Notes under the pieces: generated by a model | What the model was told of the DNA's origin: nothing | Database searches by the model: none | Seen by the model: only the letters and a program-made list of their open reading frames with translations | Shown: positions 44,756-53,695 of the stretch, in pieces | Numbering within the stretch: position 1 is the stretch's first letter | Layout: every line of letters starts with the position of its first letter | Position numbers and translations under genes: made by a program | Assembly: GCF_902859725.1 (NCBI RefSeq) | Contig: NZ_CADIJP010000015.1 | Location: 1-64,000 of the forward strand | DNA from: Achromobacter mucicolens | GTDB lineage: Bacteria; Pseudomonadota; Gammaproteobacteria; Burkholderiales; Burkholderiaceae_B | Length of the DNA: 64,000 nt | Reading direction: 5' to 3'

Positions 44756-45769
44756 TCAAGCGACCTGGATGTTGGCGTCGCGGATGATCTTGGCCCAGCG
44801 GTCGACCTCGGACTTCAGGTACGCGCCGAACTCCTTGGGGCCGCGCGGCTGCGGCACGAAACCCAATTGCAGCAGGGCCTGCTGCATGGCGGGCTGCGAG
44901 ACCTGCTTGACGATGGCGTCGCCGATCCGCTGGACCAGTTCCGGCGGGGTGCCAGCGGGCGCGAGCACGCCGGTGAAGTTCTCGACGATCAGGTCCGGCA
45001 GGCCGGCTTCGGCCGTGGTGGGCAGATCGGGCAGGTCCTTGCTGCGTTCGCGCGTGGTGATCGCCAGGGCGCGCAGCGACCCGTTCTTCACATGCGCCAG
45101 CGACTCGGGATAGTTCGAGAACACCACATCCAGGTGACCGCCGATCAGGTCCGTGAGCGATGGCGCGCCGCCCTTGTAGGGCACGTGCATCAGCGGCACG
45201 CCCGTGAGCTTCTGATACAGCGCCAGCGTCAGGTGCGGCGGCGTGCCGTTGCCGCTGGAACCGGCCGACAGGGCCTTGGCCTTGGCTGCGCGCGCCAGGT
45301 CGTCCATGGACTTGATGTTGCTCTTGGCGTTGACGACCACCATGATGGGCGAGGACGCCAGCCCGGCGAGCGGCGTCAGGTCGCGGGTCAGGTCGTAGCC
45401 GGCCTTGCCTGCGAACAGCGTGGCGTTGGCCGCGTGCGACAGGGTGATGGCCAGCCACGTGTAGCCATCGGGCGCGGCGTGCGACACATGCGCCGCGCCG
45501 ATGTTGGCGCTGCCGCCCGGCTTGTTCTCGATCACCACGTTCCAGCGTTCGGCATCCGCCAGCGCCTTGCCCACCTGGCGCGCGGCCACGTCGGTCAGGC
45601 CGCCCGGCGGAAAAGGCACCACGTAGTTGATGGGACGCTCGGGCCATGCGCCTTTCTGCGCCAGCGCCCGTTCCCACGGGGCCAGCGCACAGAGGCCGGC
45701 GGCGCCCAGGGCGCCCAGCAGGCGACGGCGCTGCGCATCTTGCAGGGGGTAATGCGGTTCGCTACTCAT
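44756..45769 (-). CDS. Bug-type tripartite tricarboxylate transporter receptor
   Basis: This 337-residue periplasmic receptor has an N-terminal segment with twin arginines (RRRLLGALGAAGLCALAP) that may be a Tat or Sec signal. The Bug start PERPINYVVPFPPGGLTDVA follows, and VIENKPGGSANIGAAHVSHA comes later. ATG 45769 follows AAGGAGG. No membrane partner is encoded nearby. In known sulfolactate clusters a receptor of this class (SlcH) binds the substrate, so it may capture sulfolactate or another hydroxyacid for the enzymes next to it. Confidence 0.92.
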   Translation of the reverse strand: MSSEPHYPLQDAQRRRLLGALGAAGLCALAPWERALAQKGAWPERPINYVVPFPPGGLTDVAARQVGKALADAERWNVVIENKPGGSANIGAAHVSHAAPDGYTWLAITLSHAANATLFAGKAGYDLTRDLTPLAGLASSPIMVVVNAKSNIKSMDDLARAAKAKALSAGSSGNGTPPHLTLALYQKLTGVPLMHVPYKGGAPSLTDLIGGHLDVVFSNYPESLAHVKNGSLRALAITTRERSKDLPDLPTTAEAGLPDLIVENFTGVLAPAGTPPELVQRIGDAIVKQVSQPAMQQALLQLGFVPQPRGPKEFGAYLKSEVDRWAKIIRDANIQVA

Positions 45770-45924
45770 CTGTCTTCCTCCTTGGGGATAACGCCCGGGT
45801 AGGAATGCGTACGCCTTTGCTGCCGCGGACTGCGCCCGGGTCTGCAGGTTCTTGTCGTTGATGTTGCGATGATGCCGCGAGGGACGGCCGGCGCGTTCTC
45901 CTTGGCGCGCCGGCCGCATGCGCG

Positions 45925-47100
45925 TTAGGCGCTTTCGAAGATCCGCGTGAGGACGAATTCGCGGTGGCCCAGGGCCTCGGCCGCGGTCCACCGGCCATTG
46001 GCGGTGGCCAGCATGCACTCCAGCAGCTTGTCGCCGGCCTGGTTCAGGTCGATCTCGCGCTGCAAGAGGCCGCTGGTGTCCACGTCGATGTGTTCGGACA
46101 TCGTTCGCACCGTGCGCGGATTGGCGCAGATCTTGATGACCGGCAGGATCGGGTTGCCGATGACGTTGCCCTGGCCGGTGGGGAAGAAGTGCACGGCGTA
46201 GCCGGAGGCGGCGCACAGCGTGACCATTTCCGCCGCGGCCGAGGACGAGTCCATGAACCACAAGCCGGGGCCGTCGGGGATTTCTGCCTTGTCGATGACG
46301 CCGTCAACGCGGCATTTCTTGCCGATCTTCTGGATGTTGCCCAGCGCCTTTTCCTCGATGGTGGTCAGGCCCCCGGCGATGTTGCCCTTGGTGGGCTGGG
46401 ATTCGGACAGGTCGCTGGTCTTCCAGCGGTCGATCATGGCCTGGTACCGGTCGAACATGAACATGAAGCGTTCGCGCACGGCATCGCTCGCGCAGCGCTC
46501 GGCGACGATGTGCTCGCCGCCGGTCAGTTCCGAGGTTTCGCCAAAGACCAGCGTGGAGCCCAGTTCATAGAGCTTGTCGAACGCATTGCCCACCGTGGGA
46601 TTGGCGCCGCAGCCGGACGTGGTGTCGGACTCGCCGCACTTGGTGGAGACCCACAGATCGGAGATGGGGCATTCGCTGCGCGTGAGCGCGGTGGCGTAAT
46701 GCACGTATTCCTTGGCGCAGCGGGACGCGCGCATGATGGTGTCGTGGTCGCCGTGCAGTTCGATGGAAAATCCCATGACCGGCTTGCCGGTGGCGGCAAT
46801 GCCGTCGACGACGCGCTTGGTCCAGCCTTCCTCGATGCCGATCACGACCACGGCGGCCACGTTGGGGTTACAGCCGGTGCCGATCAGCGTGCGAAAGTGC
46901 AGTTCAAGGTCCTCGCCGAACTGCAGCCGGCCGTAAGGATGAGGCAGGGCAAGGGTGCCCTTGATATTGTTGGCGACGGCCTCGGCCGCGGCGTTGGAGA
47001 TGTCGTCCACGGGCAGGACGATGACGTGGTTGCGCACGCCGACGCGGCCATTGTCGCGGCGATAGCCTTGGAAGGTGGTCTGGGCAGTGATGATGGACAT
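45925..47100 (-). CDS. suyB: UxaA-family lyase large subunit, probable sulfolactate sulfo-lyase SuyB
   Basis: The 391-residue protein is the catalytic subunit of a UxaA-family lyase. It begins [19 protein letters not shown] and contains [40 protein letters not shown] and [16 protein letters not shown], which probably build the metal site. In SuyAB this enzyme splits (R)-3-sulfolactate into pyruvate and sulfite; altronate and galactarate dehydratases share the fold. The split into two genes, the protein lengths, and both dehydrogenase types next door all point to SuyAB. A sugar-acid dehydratase is the main alternative. Confidence 0.8.
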   Translation of the reverse strand: MSIITAQTTFQGYRRDNGRVGVRNHVIVLPVDDISNAAAEAVANNIKGTLALPHPYGRLQFGEDLELHFRTLIGTGCNPNVAAVVVIGIEEGWTKRVVDGIAATGKPVMGFSIELHGDHDTIMRASRCAKEYVHYATALTRSECPISDLWVSTKCGESDTTSGCGANPTVGNAFDKLYELGSTLVFGETSELTGGEHIVAERCASDAVRERFMFMFDRYQAMIDRWKTSDLSESQPTKGNIAGGLTTIEEKALGNIQKIGKKCRVDGVIDKAEIPDGPGLWFMDSSSAAAEMVTLCAASGYAVHFFPTGQGNVIGNPILPVIKICANPRTVRTMSEHIDVDTSGLLQREIDLNQAGDKLLECMLATANGRWTAAEALGHREFVLTRIFESA

Positions 47101-47128
47101 GGTGGGTTCCTGTGCGATGGACGGGCGC

Positions 47129-47410
47129 TTACCAGCGCTTGGTCTTGATGTTGTGCACGTGGGCGTGCTGGCCGGCCTTGATGGGCGCCACCACGCGGCC
47201 GATGTCGACGCCGTACTTGAAGACGGTGTCGCCCACGGCCATGTCCTTCATCGCGACCTTGTGGCCGATGGGAATGTCCTGCGACGCGCGCACATGGATG
47301 ATCTTGTCCTCATCCATGATCCAGGCGTTCAGCTCCGTTCCGGCGGTCAGGCCCTCCACCACGGCGACCGCCACCGTGTCCTTCGCATCGTGCAATACGG
47401 CGTGAATCAT
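47129..47410 (-). CDS. suyA: UxaA-family lyase small subunit (SAF domain), probable SuyA
   Basis: This 93-residue protein is a lone SAF domain, equal to the N-terminal part of UxaA-type dehydratases and to the small subunit SuyA of sulfolactate sulfo-lyase. It reads [19 protein letters not shown] in the middle and ends in [14 protein letters not shown]. It is the first gene of the operon, 28 bases before the large subunit, under the promoter at 47479-47507. It should act in complex with the large subunit in the cytoplasm. Confidence 0.82.
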   Translation of the reverse strand: MIHAVLHDAKDTVAVAVVEGLTAGTELNAWIMDEDKIIHVRASQDIPIGHKVAMKDMAVGDTVFKYGVDIGRVVAPIKAGQHAHVHNIKTKRW

Positions 47411-47478
47411 TGTCTTCCTCTCTGGGGTCAGGGCGCCGCCCGGGTGCTGCTTGCGGCGCGGATCACAACGGCCAGGAA

Positions 47479-47507
47479 ATCTTAGGCCCGGCTTTTTTCA
47501 AAGTCAA
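47479..47507 (-). promoter_or_regulatory. Promoter of the suyAB-like operon
   Basis: On the minus strand a -35 TTGACT (47502-47507), a 17-base spacer and a -10 TAAGAT (47479-47484) form a good sigma-70 promoter for the lyase genes. The GntR-type operator (47513-47533) lies directly upstream of the -35. Confidence 0.7.
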
Positions 47508-47512
47508 CTAAA

Positions 47513-47533
47513 TCATCTATATGAATTAGATGA
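47513..47533. promoter_or_regulatory. Operator-like inverted repeat for the divergent GntR regulator
   Basis: TCATCTA (47513-47519) and TAGATGA (47527-47533) are perfect inverted arms around 7 bases. It sits between the two divergent promoters, next to the -35 of each. This is the expected place for the adjacent GntR/UTRA regulator to bind and control both directions. Confidence 0.7.
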
Positions 47534-47534
47534 C

Positions 47535-47564
47535 TTGAGCGGGCGGCCGTTGCGCCGCTACACT
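47535..47564 (+). promoter_or_regulatory. Promoter of the GntR/UTRA regulator gene
   Basis: A -35 TTGAGC (47535-47540), an 18-base spacer and a -10 TACACT (47559-47564) precede the regulator gene by about 28 bases. It lies next to the operator, implying autoregulation. Confidence 0.55.
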
Positions 47565-47592
47565 GGAGGTCCTTGATTTTTGCGATGCACCC

Positions 47593-48348
47593 ATGAACAC
47601 CAGCCTGTCACCGACTGTGCCTTTGGGCAGTCCCTTGTACGAACAGGTCAAGCAGGCCGTGCTTGCCGCGCTGGCGCAAGGCGAGTGGAAGCAGGGCGAG
47701 GCGATCCCGCCGGAAAAGCATCTGGCCGAGCGGTTCGGCGTGTCGATCGGCACGCTGCGCAAGGCCATCGACGAGCTGGCCGCCGAGAACATCCTGGTGC
47801 GGCATCAGGGGCGCGGCACCTACGTTGCGGTGCATACGCGCAACCATCACTTCTTCAAGTTTTTCCGCATCGTCGGCCAGGACGGCAGCAAGTCCTATCC
47901 CACCACGGAACTGCTGCGCTTTCGCCGCGTAAAGGCCTCTGCGGTGGCGCGCGAAAAGCTGGCGCTGCCCGCAGGCGCGTACGTTTTCGAATTCCTGAAT
48001 GTGCTGTCGCTCAATGGCGACGTGGTGATGGCCGACGACGTGTGCCTGCCCGAATCGCGCTTTCCGGGGCTGCTTGAAGCGCACCTGCGCGAGCGCCCCA
48101 GCACGCTCTACGCGTTGTACCAGGACCTGTTCGGCGTCAACGTCATCGCCACCGACGAGCGGCTGCGGACCTGCCTGGCCGAGCGCACGCACGCGCGCTG
48201 CCTGGGCGTGGCCGAAGGCAGCGCGCTCTTGGAGATCCGCCGCATCGCGTTTTCCTATAACCGCCAGCCCGTGGAATGGCGCGTGTCGCGCGTGAACACC
48301 GAACGCTACGAGTACCTGGGACAGGAACCCTGGGAGGCCGGCGCCTGA
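47593..48348 (+). CDS. GntR family regulator with UTRA domain
   Basis: The 251-residue regulator has a GntR winged helix (PLGSPLYEQVKQAVLAALAQ, ERFGVSIGTLRKAIDELAAE, LVRHQGRGTYVAVH) and a C-terminal UTRA ligand domain of the HutC type (RRVKASAVAREKLALPAGAY to VEWRVSRVNTERY). It is divergent from the suyAB-like operon with a shared intergenic operator, so it is the probable local regulator, with a hydroxyacid or sulfonate as ligand. ATG 47593 is 29 bases after the -10. Confidence 0.9.
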   Translation: MNTSLSPTVPLGSPLYEQVKQAVLAALAQGEWKQGEAIPPEKHLAERFGVSIGTLRKAIDELAAENILVRHQGRGTYVAVHTRNHHFFKFFRIVGQDGSKSYPTTELLRFRRVKASAVAREKLALPAGAYVFEFLNVLSLNGDVVMADDVCLPESRFPGLLEAHLRERPSTLYALYQDLFGVNVIATDERLRTCLAERTHARCLGVAEGSALLEIRRIAFSYNRQPVEWRVSRVNTERYEYLGQEPWEAGA

Positions 48349-48466
48349 GCCAGCCGCGGGGGGATTGCCGTCTTGCGCGTGGGGGCAATGCGCAACTCTC
48401 GCGGCCCGTGGGTCTTGCTGCCCGTGCGCCAAGCAGTGCTAGAATTCCTGCCGCACTATCCAATTT

Positions 48467-48525
48467 TCGGCGCCGATTTGCCTGATCCGCTTGCGGGCGC
48501 CTTCCAATAAATCCAGCTAAAGAGG
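48467..48525 (+). promoter_or_regulatory. Probable SAM-II riboswitch upstream of metX
   Basis: The leader directly before metX carries the conserved pieces of the SAM-II (metA) riboswitch in order. A GGCGCC stem strand (48469-48474) is followed by GATTTG, a loop, CTTGC, the complementary GGCGCC (48496-48501), ATAAA (48507-48511), and GCTAAAGAGG (48516-48525). The last piece includes the ribosome binding site, 5 bases before the ATG. SAM binding would form the pseudoknot and hide that site, so methionine-pathway output would be lowered when SAM is high. The class is known mainly from alphaproteobacterial metA/metX leaders. I rely on motif recall, not a covariance search. Confidence 0.78.
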
Positions 48526-48530
48526 TCCGT

Positions 48531-49787
48531 ATGACCACTCCTGCCCAGAATTTGGCCGGTGATTCGGCCAGCGGGTTCGTTCCCGCAACCGTCACGACGT
48601 CCGATACCGTTGATCCCGGTTCGGTCGGCCTCGTCTCCCCCACCTTCATCCGTTTCGATGAGCCGCTGCCCTTGCTGAGCGGCCAGTCGCTTGCGTCGTA
48701 CGAGCTGGCGGTCGAAACCTACGGCACGCTCAATGCGCAGCGCACCAATGCCGTGCTCATCTGCCACGCGCTCAATGCCTCGCACCACGTGGCGGGGCAG
48801 GCCGCCGACAATCCCAGCGACCTGGGCTGGTGGGACAACATGGTGGGACCCGGCAAGCCGGTGGACACCAATATCTTCTTCGTGATCGGGGTCAACAACC
48901 TGGGCTCGTGCTTCGGCTCGACCGGGCCGGCCAGCATCAATCCCGAGACCGGCAAGCCCTGGGGCGCCGCGTTCCCGGTGCTGACGGTCGAAGACTGGGT
49001 GCGGGCGCAGGCGCGGGTGGCGGACCACTTCGGCATCGAGCGCTTCGCGGCCGTGATGGGCGGATCGCTGGGCGGCATGCAGGCCCTGAGCTGGTCGATC
49101 ACCTTGCCCGAGCGCGTGGCCAACTGCATCGTCATCGCCAGCACGCCGCGCCTGTCGGCGCAGAACATCGGCTTTAACGAAGTGGCCCGGCGCGCCATCA
49201 TCACCGACCCGGATTTCCACGGCGGCGACTACTACGCGCAGGACACCGTGCCGCGCCGCGGCCTGTCGGTCGCGCGCATGATTGGCCACATCACGTACCT
49301 GTCCGACGACGACATGGCCGAGAAATTCGGCCGCGCCCAACGCGCGCCCGCCGAAAACGGCGCCTACCGCTACGGCTACGACGTCGAATTCGAGGTGGAG
49401 TCGTACCTGCGCTACCAGGGCGAAAAGTTCACGCGTTATTTCGACGCCAACACCTATCTGCTGATCACGCGCGCGCTGGACTACTTCGATCCGGCGCGCA
49501 CCACGGGCGGCGACCTGGCCCGCGCGCTGGCGCCCGCCAAGTCCAACTTCCTGCTGGTGTCGTTCTCGACCGATTGGCGCTTTCCGCCGGAACGGTCGCG
49601 CGAGATCGTGCGCGCGCTGCTCAAGAACGCCAGCCCCGTCACGTACGCCGAGATCGACGCGCCGCATGGCCACGACGCCTTCCTGCTGGAAGACGCGCGC
49701 TACCACGCGGTCGTGCGCGGCTACTACGAACGCATCGCACGCGAGCTGGGCCTGGAGGCCCAGTTGACCGAAGGATCTTCCGAATGA
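48531..49787 (+). CDS. metX: Homoserine O-acyltransferase MetX
   Basis: This 418-residue alpha/beta-hydrolase-fold enzyme acylates homoserine (acetyl or succinyl) in methionine synthesis. The nucleophile elbow [13 protein letters not shown] places the catalytic Ser near residue 178. The triad Asp is likely in [13 protein letters not shown] and His in [32 protein letters not shown] is family-typical. It overlaps metW by 4 bases (ATGA), the usual coupled pair in beta- and gammaproteobacteria. The first 40 residues are poorly conserved. It is probably regulated by the SAM-II riboswitch in its leader. Confidence 0.95.
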   Translation: MTTPAQNLAGDSASGFVPATVTTSDTVDPGSVGLVSPTFIRFDEPLPLLSGQSLASYELAVETYGTLNAQRTNAVLICHALNASHHVAGQAADNPSDLGWWDNMVGPGKPVDTNIFFVIGVNNLGSCFGSTGPASINPETGKPWGAAFPVLTVEDWVRAQARVADHFGIERFAAVMGGSLGGMQALSWSITLPERVANCIVIASTPRLSAQNIGFNEVARRAIITDPDFHGGDYYAQDTVPRRGLSVARMIGHITYLSDDDMAEKFGRAQRAPAENGAYRYGYDVEFEVESYLRYQGEKFTRYFDANTYLLITRALDYFDPARTTGGDLARALAPAKSNFLLVSFSTDWRFPPERSREIVRALLKNASPVTYAEIDAPHGHDAFLLEDARYHAVVRGYYERIARELGLEAQLTEGSSE

Positions 49788-50398
49788 CTCCCGTGACCCC
49801 TCGCTATGCCCACGGCGCGCTGCGGCCCGACCTGGCGCGCATCGCCAGCTGGATCGAACCGGGCAGCCGCGTCCTGGACCTGGGCTGTGGCGACGGCGCC
49901 CTCCTGGCGCATCTGCGCGATCATCGCCAGGTCAAGGGCGCCGGCGTCGAGCTCGACGACACCTGCGTGATCGCCTGCGTGCGCCGCGGCGTCGAGGTCA
50001 TCCAGCAGAACCTGGAAGACGGCCTGGCGCTCTTTGACGACAAGCAGTTCGACACCGTCGTCCTGTCGCAGACGTTGCAGTCCATGCACCGCACCGAACA
50101 CATCCTGCGCGAAATGGCGCGGGTGGCGCGTTACGGCGTGGTGTCGTTTCCCAACTTCGGCTACTGGCCGCATGGCTGGGCCATCCTGCGCGGCCGCATG
50201 CCCGTGACGGGGCAGATGCCCTACCAGTGGTACAACACGCCCAACATCCACCTGTGCACGCTGCGCGACTTCGAACAGCTGGCCGGTGAAGTGGGCCTGC
50301 GCATCCTGGAGCGCGCCACGTTCAACGAAGGCAAGGAAGTGAAGGCGTTCCCAAGCTGGCGCAGCACGCTTGCGGTGTACCGCTTCGCATCCCCCTGA
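49784..50398 (+). CDS. metW: Methionine biosynthesis protein MetW
   Basis: The 204-residue protein is a Rossmann-fold SAM-binding protein ([16 protein letters not shown]) that works with MetX; in related bacteria MetX needs MetW for full activity. Other family motifs are [19 protein letters not shown] and [12 protein letters not shown]. The ATG at 49784 overlaps the metX stop by 4 bases, so the longer frame is not used. The pair shares the riboswitch-controlled transcript. Confidence 0.94.
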   Translation: MTPVTPRYAHGALRPDLARIASWIEPGSRVLDLGCGDGALLAHLRDHRQVKGAGVELDDTCVIACVRRGVEVIQQNLEDGLALFDDKQFDTVVLSQTLQSMHRTEHILREMARVARYGVVSFPNFGYWPHGWAILRGRMPVTGQMPYQWYNTPNIHLCTLRDFEQLAGEVGLRILERATFNEGKEVKAFPSWRSTLAVYRFASP

Positions 50399-50445
50399 CA
50401 TTCCGACACGCATCCTCCTGACGGCGCGGGGCAACAGGCCCTAAA

Positions 50446-51753
50446 ATGCCGGCACGCCCGCGGCCAGCACCTGCGACGCCGCCGGCCAAGTCTCAGGAGA
50501 CCGTCATCACCGCTGTATCCAACGTCTACACCAGCCCGCGCGTTGCCCCCTTGCTGGTCCTGGGCTTTGCCAGCGGGTTGCCGCTGGCCCTGACCAGCGG
50601 CACATTGCAGGCCTGGGCCACCGTCGAAGGCGTGCCGCTGCAGGAAATCGGTTTCCTCACCCTGGTAGGCACGGCCTACACCATCAAATTTCTCTGGGCG
50701 CCGCTGGTCGACCGTTTCGCGCCGCCGCTGCTGGGCCGGCGACGCGGCTGGATGCTGGTCACGCAGGTGCTGCTGGCGGCGGCGATCCTGGCGATGGGCG
50801 CGCTGTCGCCGTCGTCGGCGCTGATGCCGCTGGCGCTCTTGGCCGTGCTGGTCGCCTTTCTTTCCGCCACGCAGGACATTGCCTTCGATGCCTATTGCAC
50901 GGACGTGCTGCGCAAGGAGGAACGCGGGGCGGGCGCGGCCATCAAGGTCATGGGCTACCGGCTGGCCATGATCGTGTCGGGCGGCCTGGCGCTCATCATG
51001 GCGGACCAATGGATCGGGTGGGGCAACACCTACATGGTGATGGGCGGGCTGATGCTGCTGTGCGCGCTTGCCACGCTGTGGGCGCCCGAACCCGAACACG
51101 TCGCGCGCGCGCCCCGCAGCCTGCGCGAGGCGGTCGCCGAACCCCTGCATGAATTCTTCACGCGCCGCGGCGCGCTGGCGGTGCTGCTGCTGATCGTGCT
51201 GTACAAGCTGGGCGACGCGTTCGCCGGCGCGTTGTCCACCACCTTCCTCATCCGCGGCGCGGGCTTCACGCCCACCGAAGTGGGTACGGTGAACAAGGTG
51301 CTGGGGCTGGCGGCGACGATCATCGGCGCGCTGGCGGGCGGGTCGCTGATGGCGCGGTGGGGGCTGTACCGGTCGCTGATGGCCTTTGGACTCTTGCAGG
51401 CGGTGTCGAACCTGGCGTACTGGCTGATCGCGATCAGTCCTAAGAACCTGTGGCTGATGGCCACCGGCGTGGGCATTGAAAACCTGTGCGGCGGGCTGGG
51501 CACGGCGTCTTTCGTGGGCCTGTTGATGGCCCTGTGCCGCCAGCGGTTCTCGGCCACGCAATTCGCGCTGCTCTCGGCGTTGTCAGCCGTGGGGCGCACC
51601 TATCTGGCCGGACCGCTGACGCCGCCGCTGGTCAATCACCTGGGGTGGCCGGGGTTCTTCCTGCTGACGGTGGTGATCGCCATTCCGGGGCTGGTGCTGC
51701 TGAAGATCCTGCGCGGCACGATCGACACCATGGAAAAGCAGGGCGACGCGTAG
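50446..51753 (+). CDS. ampG: AmpG-like MFS permease
   Basis: This 435-residue inner-membrane protein of the major facilitator superfamily matches AmpG, which imports anhydro-muropeptides for cell-wall recycling and influences beta-lactamase induction. GFASGLPLALTSGTLQAWA in the first helix, GTAYTIKFLWAPLVDRFAPP and the loop LLGRRRGWMLVTQ are typical. About 12 helices are present. The N-terminal 20 residues are Pro/Ala-rich, so a later start is possible. It follows metW by 47 bases and ends at a terminator. Confidence 0.9.
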   Translation: MPARPRPAPATPPAKSQETVITAVSNVYTSPRVAPLLVLGFASGLPLALTSGTLQAWATVEGVPLQEIGFLTLVGTAYTIKFLWAPLVDRFAPPLLGRRRGWMLVTQVLLAAAILAMGALSPSSALMPLALLAVLVAFLSATQDIAFDAYCTDVLRKEERGAGAAIKVMGYRLAMIVSGGLALIMADQWIGWGNTYMVMGGLMLLCALATLWAPEPEHVARAPRSLREAVAEPLHEFFTRRGALAVLLLIVLYKLGDAFAGALSTTFLIRGAGFTPTEVGTVNKVLGLAATIIGALAGGSLMARWGLYRSLMAFGLLQAVSNLAYWLIAISPKNLWLMATGVGIENLCGGLGTASFVGLLMALCRQRFSATQFALLSALSAVGRTYLAGPLTPPLVNHLGWPGFFLLTVVIAIPGLVLLKILRGTIDTMEKQGDA

Positions 51754-51777
51754 CGCGTAAGTTGAAGGCAGACCAAA

Positions 51778-51805
51778 AAAAGGCGGCGCGTAAGCGCCGC
51801 CTTTT
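51778..51805. terminator. Bidirectional terminator
   Basis: Arms 51778-51789 and 51794-51805 pair perfectly over 12 bases around GTAA, with A and T runs at the two ends. It separates the convergent AmpG and universal stress protein genes. Confidence 0.88.
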
Positions 51806-51817
51806 GCTTGGCCGGGA

Positions 51818-52681
51818 TTACTCTTCGCCGCTCAGCCGCACGATCAGCACGTCGCTGGGCAGGGATTCCAGCAACCGTTCAGCCACGCTGCCGATGGCGG
51901 TTCGCAGGATGCCGGTGCGGCCATGGGTGCCCGTGACGACCAGATCTGAGCGATGGTTGAACGAGTAATCGGCCAGCACGGTTTCGGGCTGGCCGGCTTC
52001 CAGCACCACCTTGGTCGGGCGGCCCTTGGGCAGTTCGGGCGTTTCGGCGATGAAGCGCTCGGCGCACTGTTCGGCGGTTCGGTAGAGGTTGTCCACGACC
52101 GCGTCGTCAGGCTTGGTCACGCCCTGGAAGGGCACTTCGTAGGCGTTGAACAAGGTGATGTCGGCATTGGGCACCAGTTGCAGCGCGGCGCGCAGCGCCT
52201 GGCGCGAGCCGTCCGAGAAATCGGTGGCGACCAGCACGTCGCGATAGGGACGGCGCGGACGGTTCTTGACGACCAGCACCGGTTGGCGTGCCTGGCGGGC
52301 CAGCTTTTCGACCGTGGTGCCCAGCAGCAGCCGGCCCAGCGTTTCCTGGCGGGCAATGCCGGCCACGATCAGCGAGCAGCCGAAGGCGTCGGCGGTTTCC
52401 ATGATGCTGGCGACGGGCTCGCCCTTGGTGACGACGACTTCGGCGGGCACGTTGGCGGCGGCCACGTCTTCGGCCAGTTCACGTTCGACGAGGGCCTTGT
52501 GGTCGGGCGACAGGCGGCGCCAGACCGGCGTGGTGAGCGGCGTGGCATGGGATTCCATGACATGCAGCATGATCAGCTTGGTGTTCAGTTCCTTGGTCAA
52601 CTGCAACGCGCGGTCGAGGGCTCGGTCGCCGCGCGCACTGAGGTCGGTGGCCAGAAGGATGGGGCCAACTTGCTGTGTCAT
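51818..52681 (-). CDS. Tandem universal stress protein
   Basis: The 287-residue protein has two UspA domains (about residues 5-145 and 148-287). Nucleotide-binding motifs are visible in each: GIARQETLGRLLLGTTVEKL in the first and GTHGRTGILRTAIGSVAERL in the second. Tandem Usp proteins often bind ATP and respond to stress or stationary phase. ATG 52681 gives the standard opening QQVGPILLATDLS; the much longer frame upstream is not a protein. It stands alone. Confidence 0.92.
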   Translation of the reverse strand: MTQQVGPILLATDLSARGDRALDRALQLTKELNTKLIMLHVMESHATPLTTPVWRRLSPDHKALVERELAEDVAAANVPAEVVVTKGEPVASIMETADAFGCSLIVAGIARQETLGRLLLGTTVEKLARQARQPVLVVKNRPRRPYRDVLVATDFSDGSRQALRAALQLVPNADITLFNAYEVPFQGVTKPDDAVVDNLYRTAEQCAERFIAETPELPKGRPTKVVLEAGQPETVLADYSFNHRSDLVVTGTHGRTGILRTAIGSVAERLLESLPSDVLIVRLSGEE

Positions 52682-52904
52682 ACCTAATCTCCCGGTTATG
52701 GCCAGAGAGGCGGCTCCCGCGTCCGCGCTGCCTGGCCCAATAGCGCCCGGTCGGGCACGTCTCCATTGTCTCGCCGCGAAACGAGATGGGGCTTGATCGC
52801 GATCAACACAGCTCTGAGGGTACGGGATGATGCGCGCGCAGGCAATGGCGCGCGCGCCGGCAAGGCTCAATACAATGAGGCCTGCCAAAGCTACCGCCCA
52901 ACCC

Positions 52905-53543
52905 ATGTTCACCGATCTTTCGCCCGCCCTGCTGCACACGCTGTACCTGGTCGCCATCGTCGCCGAAGCCATGACGGCGGCCCTTTCGGCGGGGCGGCGC
53001 GACATGGACTGGATGGGCGTCTGCATCATCGCGTGCGTGACGGCGCTGGGCGGGGGCTCGTTGCGCGACGTGCTGCTCGGGCACTATCCGCTGACGTGGG
53101 TCGTGCATCCCGAATACCTGTGGATGACGGGCGGCGCGGCGATCCTGACCGCGCTGATCGCGCCGGTCATGCGCCGGCTGCGCAGCGTGTTCCTCTTGGC
53201 CGATGCGCTGGGGCTGGTGGCTTTCACGGTGATTGGCTGCCAGGTCGCGCAGATGATGCAACTGCCGATCACCGTGGTGCTGATCAGCGGCATGATCACC
53301 GGGTGCGCCGGCGGGGTGTTGCGCGATGTGCTCTGCAACGAGGTCCCGCTGCTGTTCCGCAAGGAGCTGTACGCCAGCGTGTCGCTGGTGACCGGCGCGC
53401 TCTATCTGGGCTCGATGGCGCTCGGGCTGTCGGCCAATGCGTCGGTGCCCATCGCGCTGGCGGCGGGCCTGACCATGCGCCTCATGGCCCTGCGCTTCAA
53501 CTGGCAAATGCCCAAGTTCGTCTACCGCGACGACTGGCACTGA
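52905..53543 (+). CDS. UPF0126/TRIC family membrane protein
   Basis: The 212-residue protein has two UPF0126 repeats, each with three helices and a glycine-rich motif: GGGSLRDVLLGHYP near residue 48 and GCAGGVLRDVLCNEVP near residue 133. Family members (E. coli YicG/YadS) are related to TRIC cation channels, and some affect glycine uptake. The frame begins at 52827, but a TACAAT -10 at 52871-52876 makes the ATG at 52905 more likely and gives the usual length. Confidence 0.88.
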   Translation: MFTDLSPALLHTLYLVAIVAEAMTAALSAGRRDMDWMGVCIIACVTALGGGSLRDVLLGHYPLTWVVHPEYLWMTGGAAILTALIAPVMRRLRSVFLLADALGLVAFTVIGCQVAQMMQLPITVVLISGMITGCAGGVLRDVLCNEVPLLFRKELYASVSLVTGALYLGSMALGLSANASVPIALAAGLTMRLMALRFNWQMPKFVYRDDWH

Positions 53544-53605
53544 TCCCCTGCATCCTCAGACAACGCCGTCTCTTGCGGGCAGGGGACAGGGCCGCCTTTT
53601 GAGTG

Positions 53606-53632
53606 TGAAACATTATTTCTACTTGTGTTTCA
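53606..53632. promoter_or_regulatory. Inverted repeat upstream of GntR gene
   Basis: TGAAACA (53606-53612) and TGTTTCA (53626-53632) are perfect inverted arms separated by 13 bases, in an unusually AT-rich patch 64 bases before the GntR gene. It may be the regulator's own operator. Confidence 0.45.
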
Positions 53633-53695
53633 AGAGATTTCGAGTATCTTGTCACGGTCTCATGTCATGCGTAGTCGCAGTAAAAGGGGAGCCGA

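Noticed and set aside
43748-46261. Very long minus-strand frames covering the D-2-hydroxyacid dehydrogenase and Bug receptor
   Set aside because: Only the 3' portions, with strong ribosome sites at 44717 and 45769, encode the families. The upstream parts are out-of-frame copies of neighbouring genes, not fusions.
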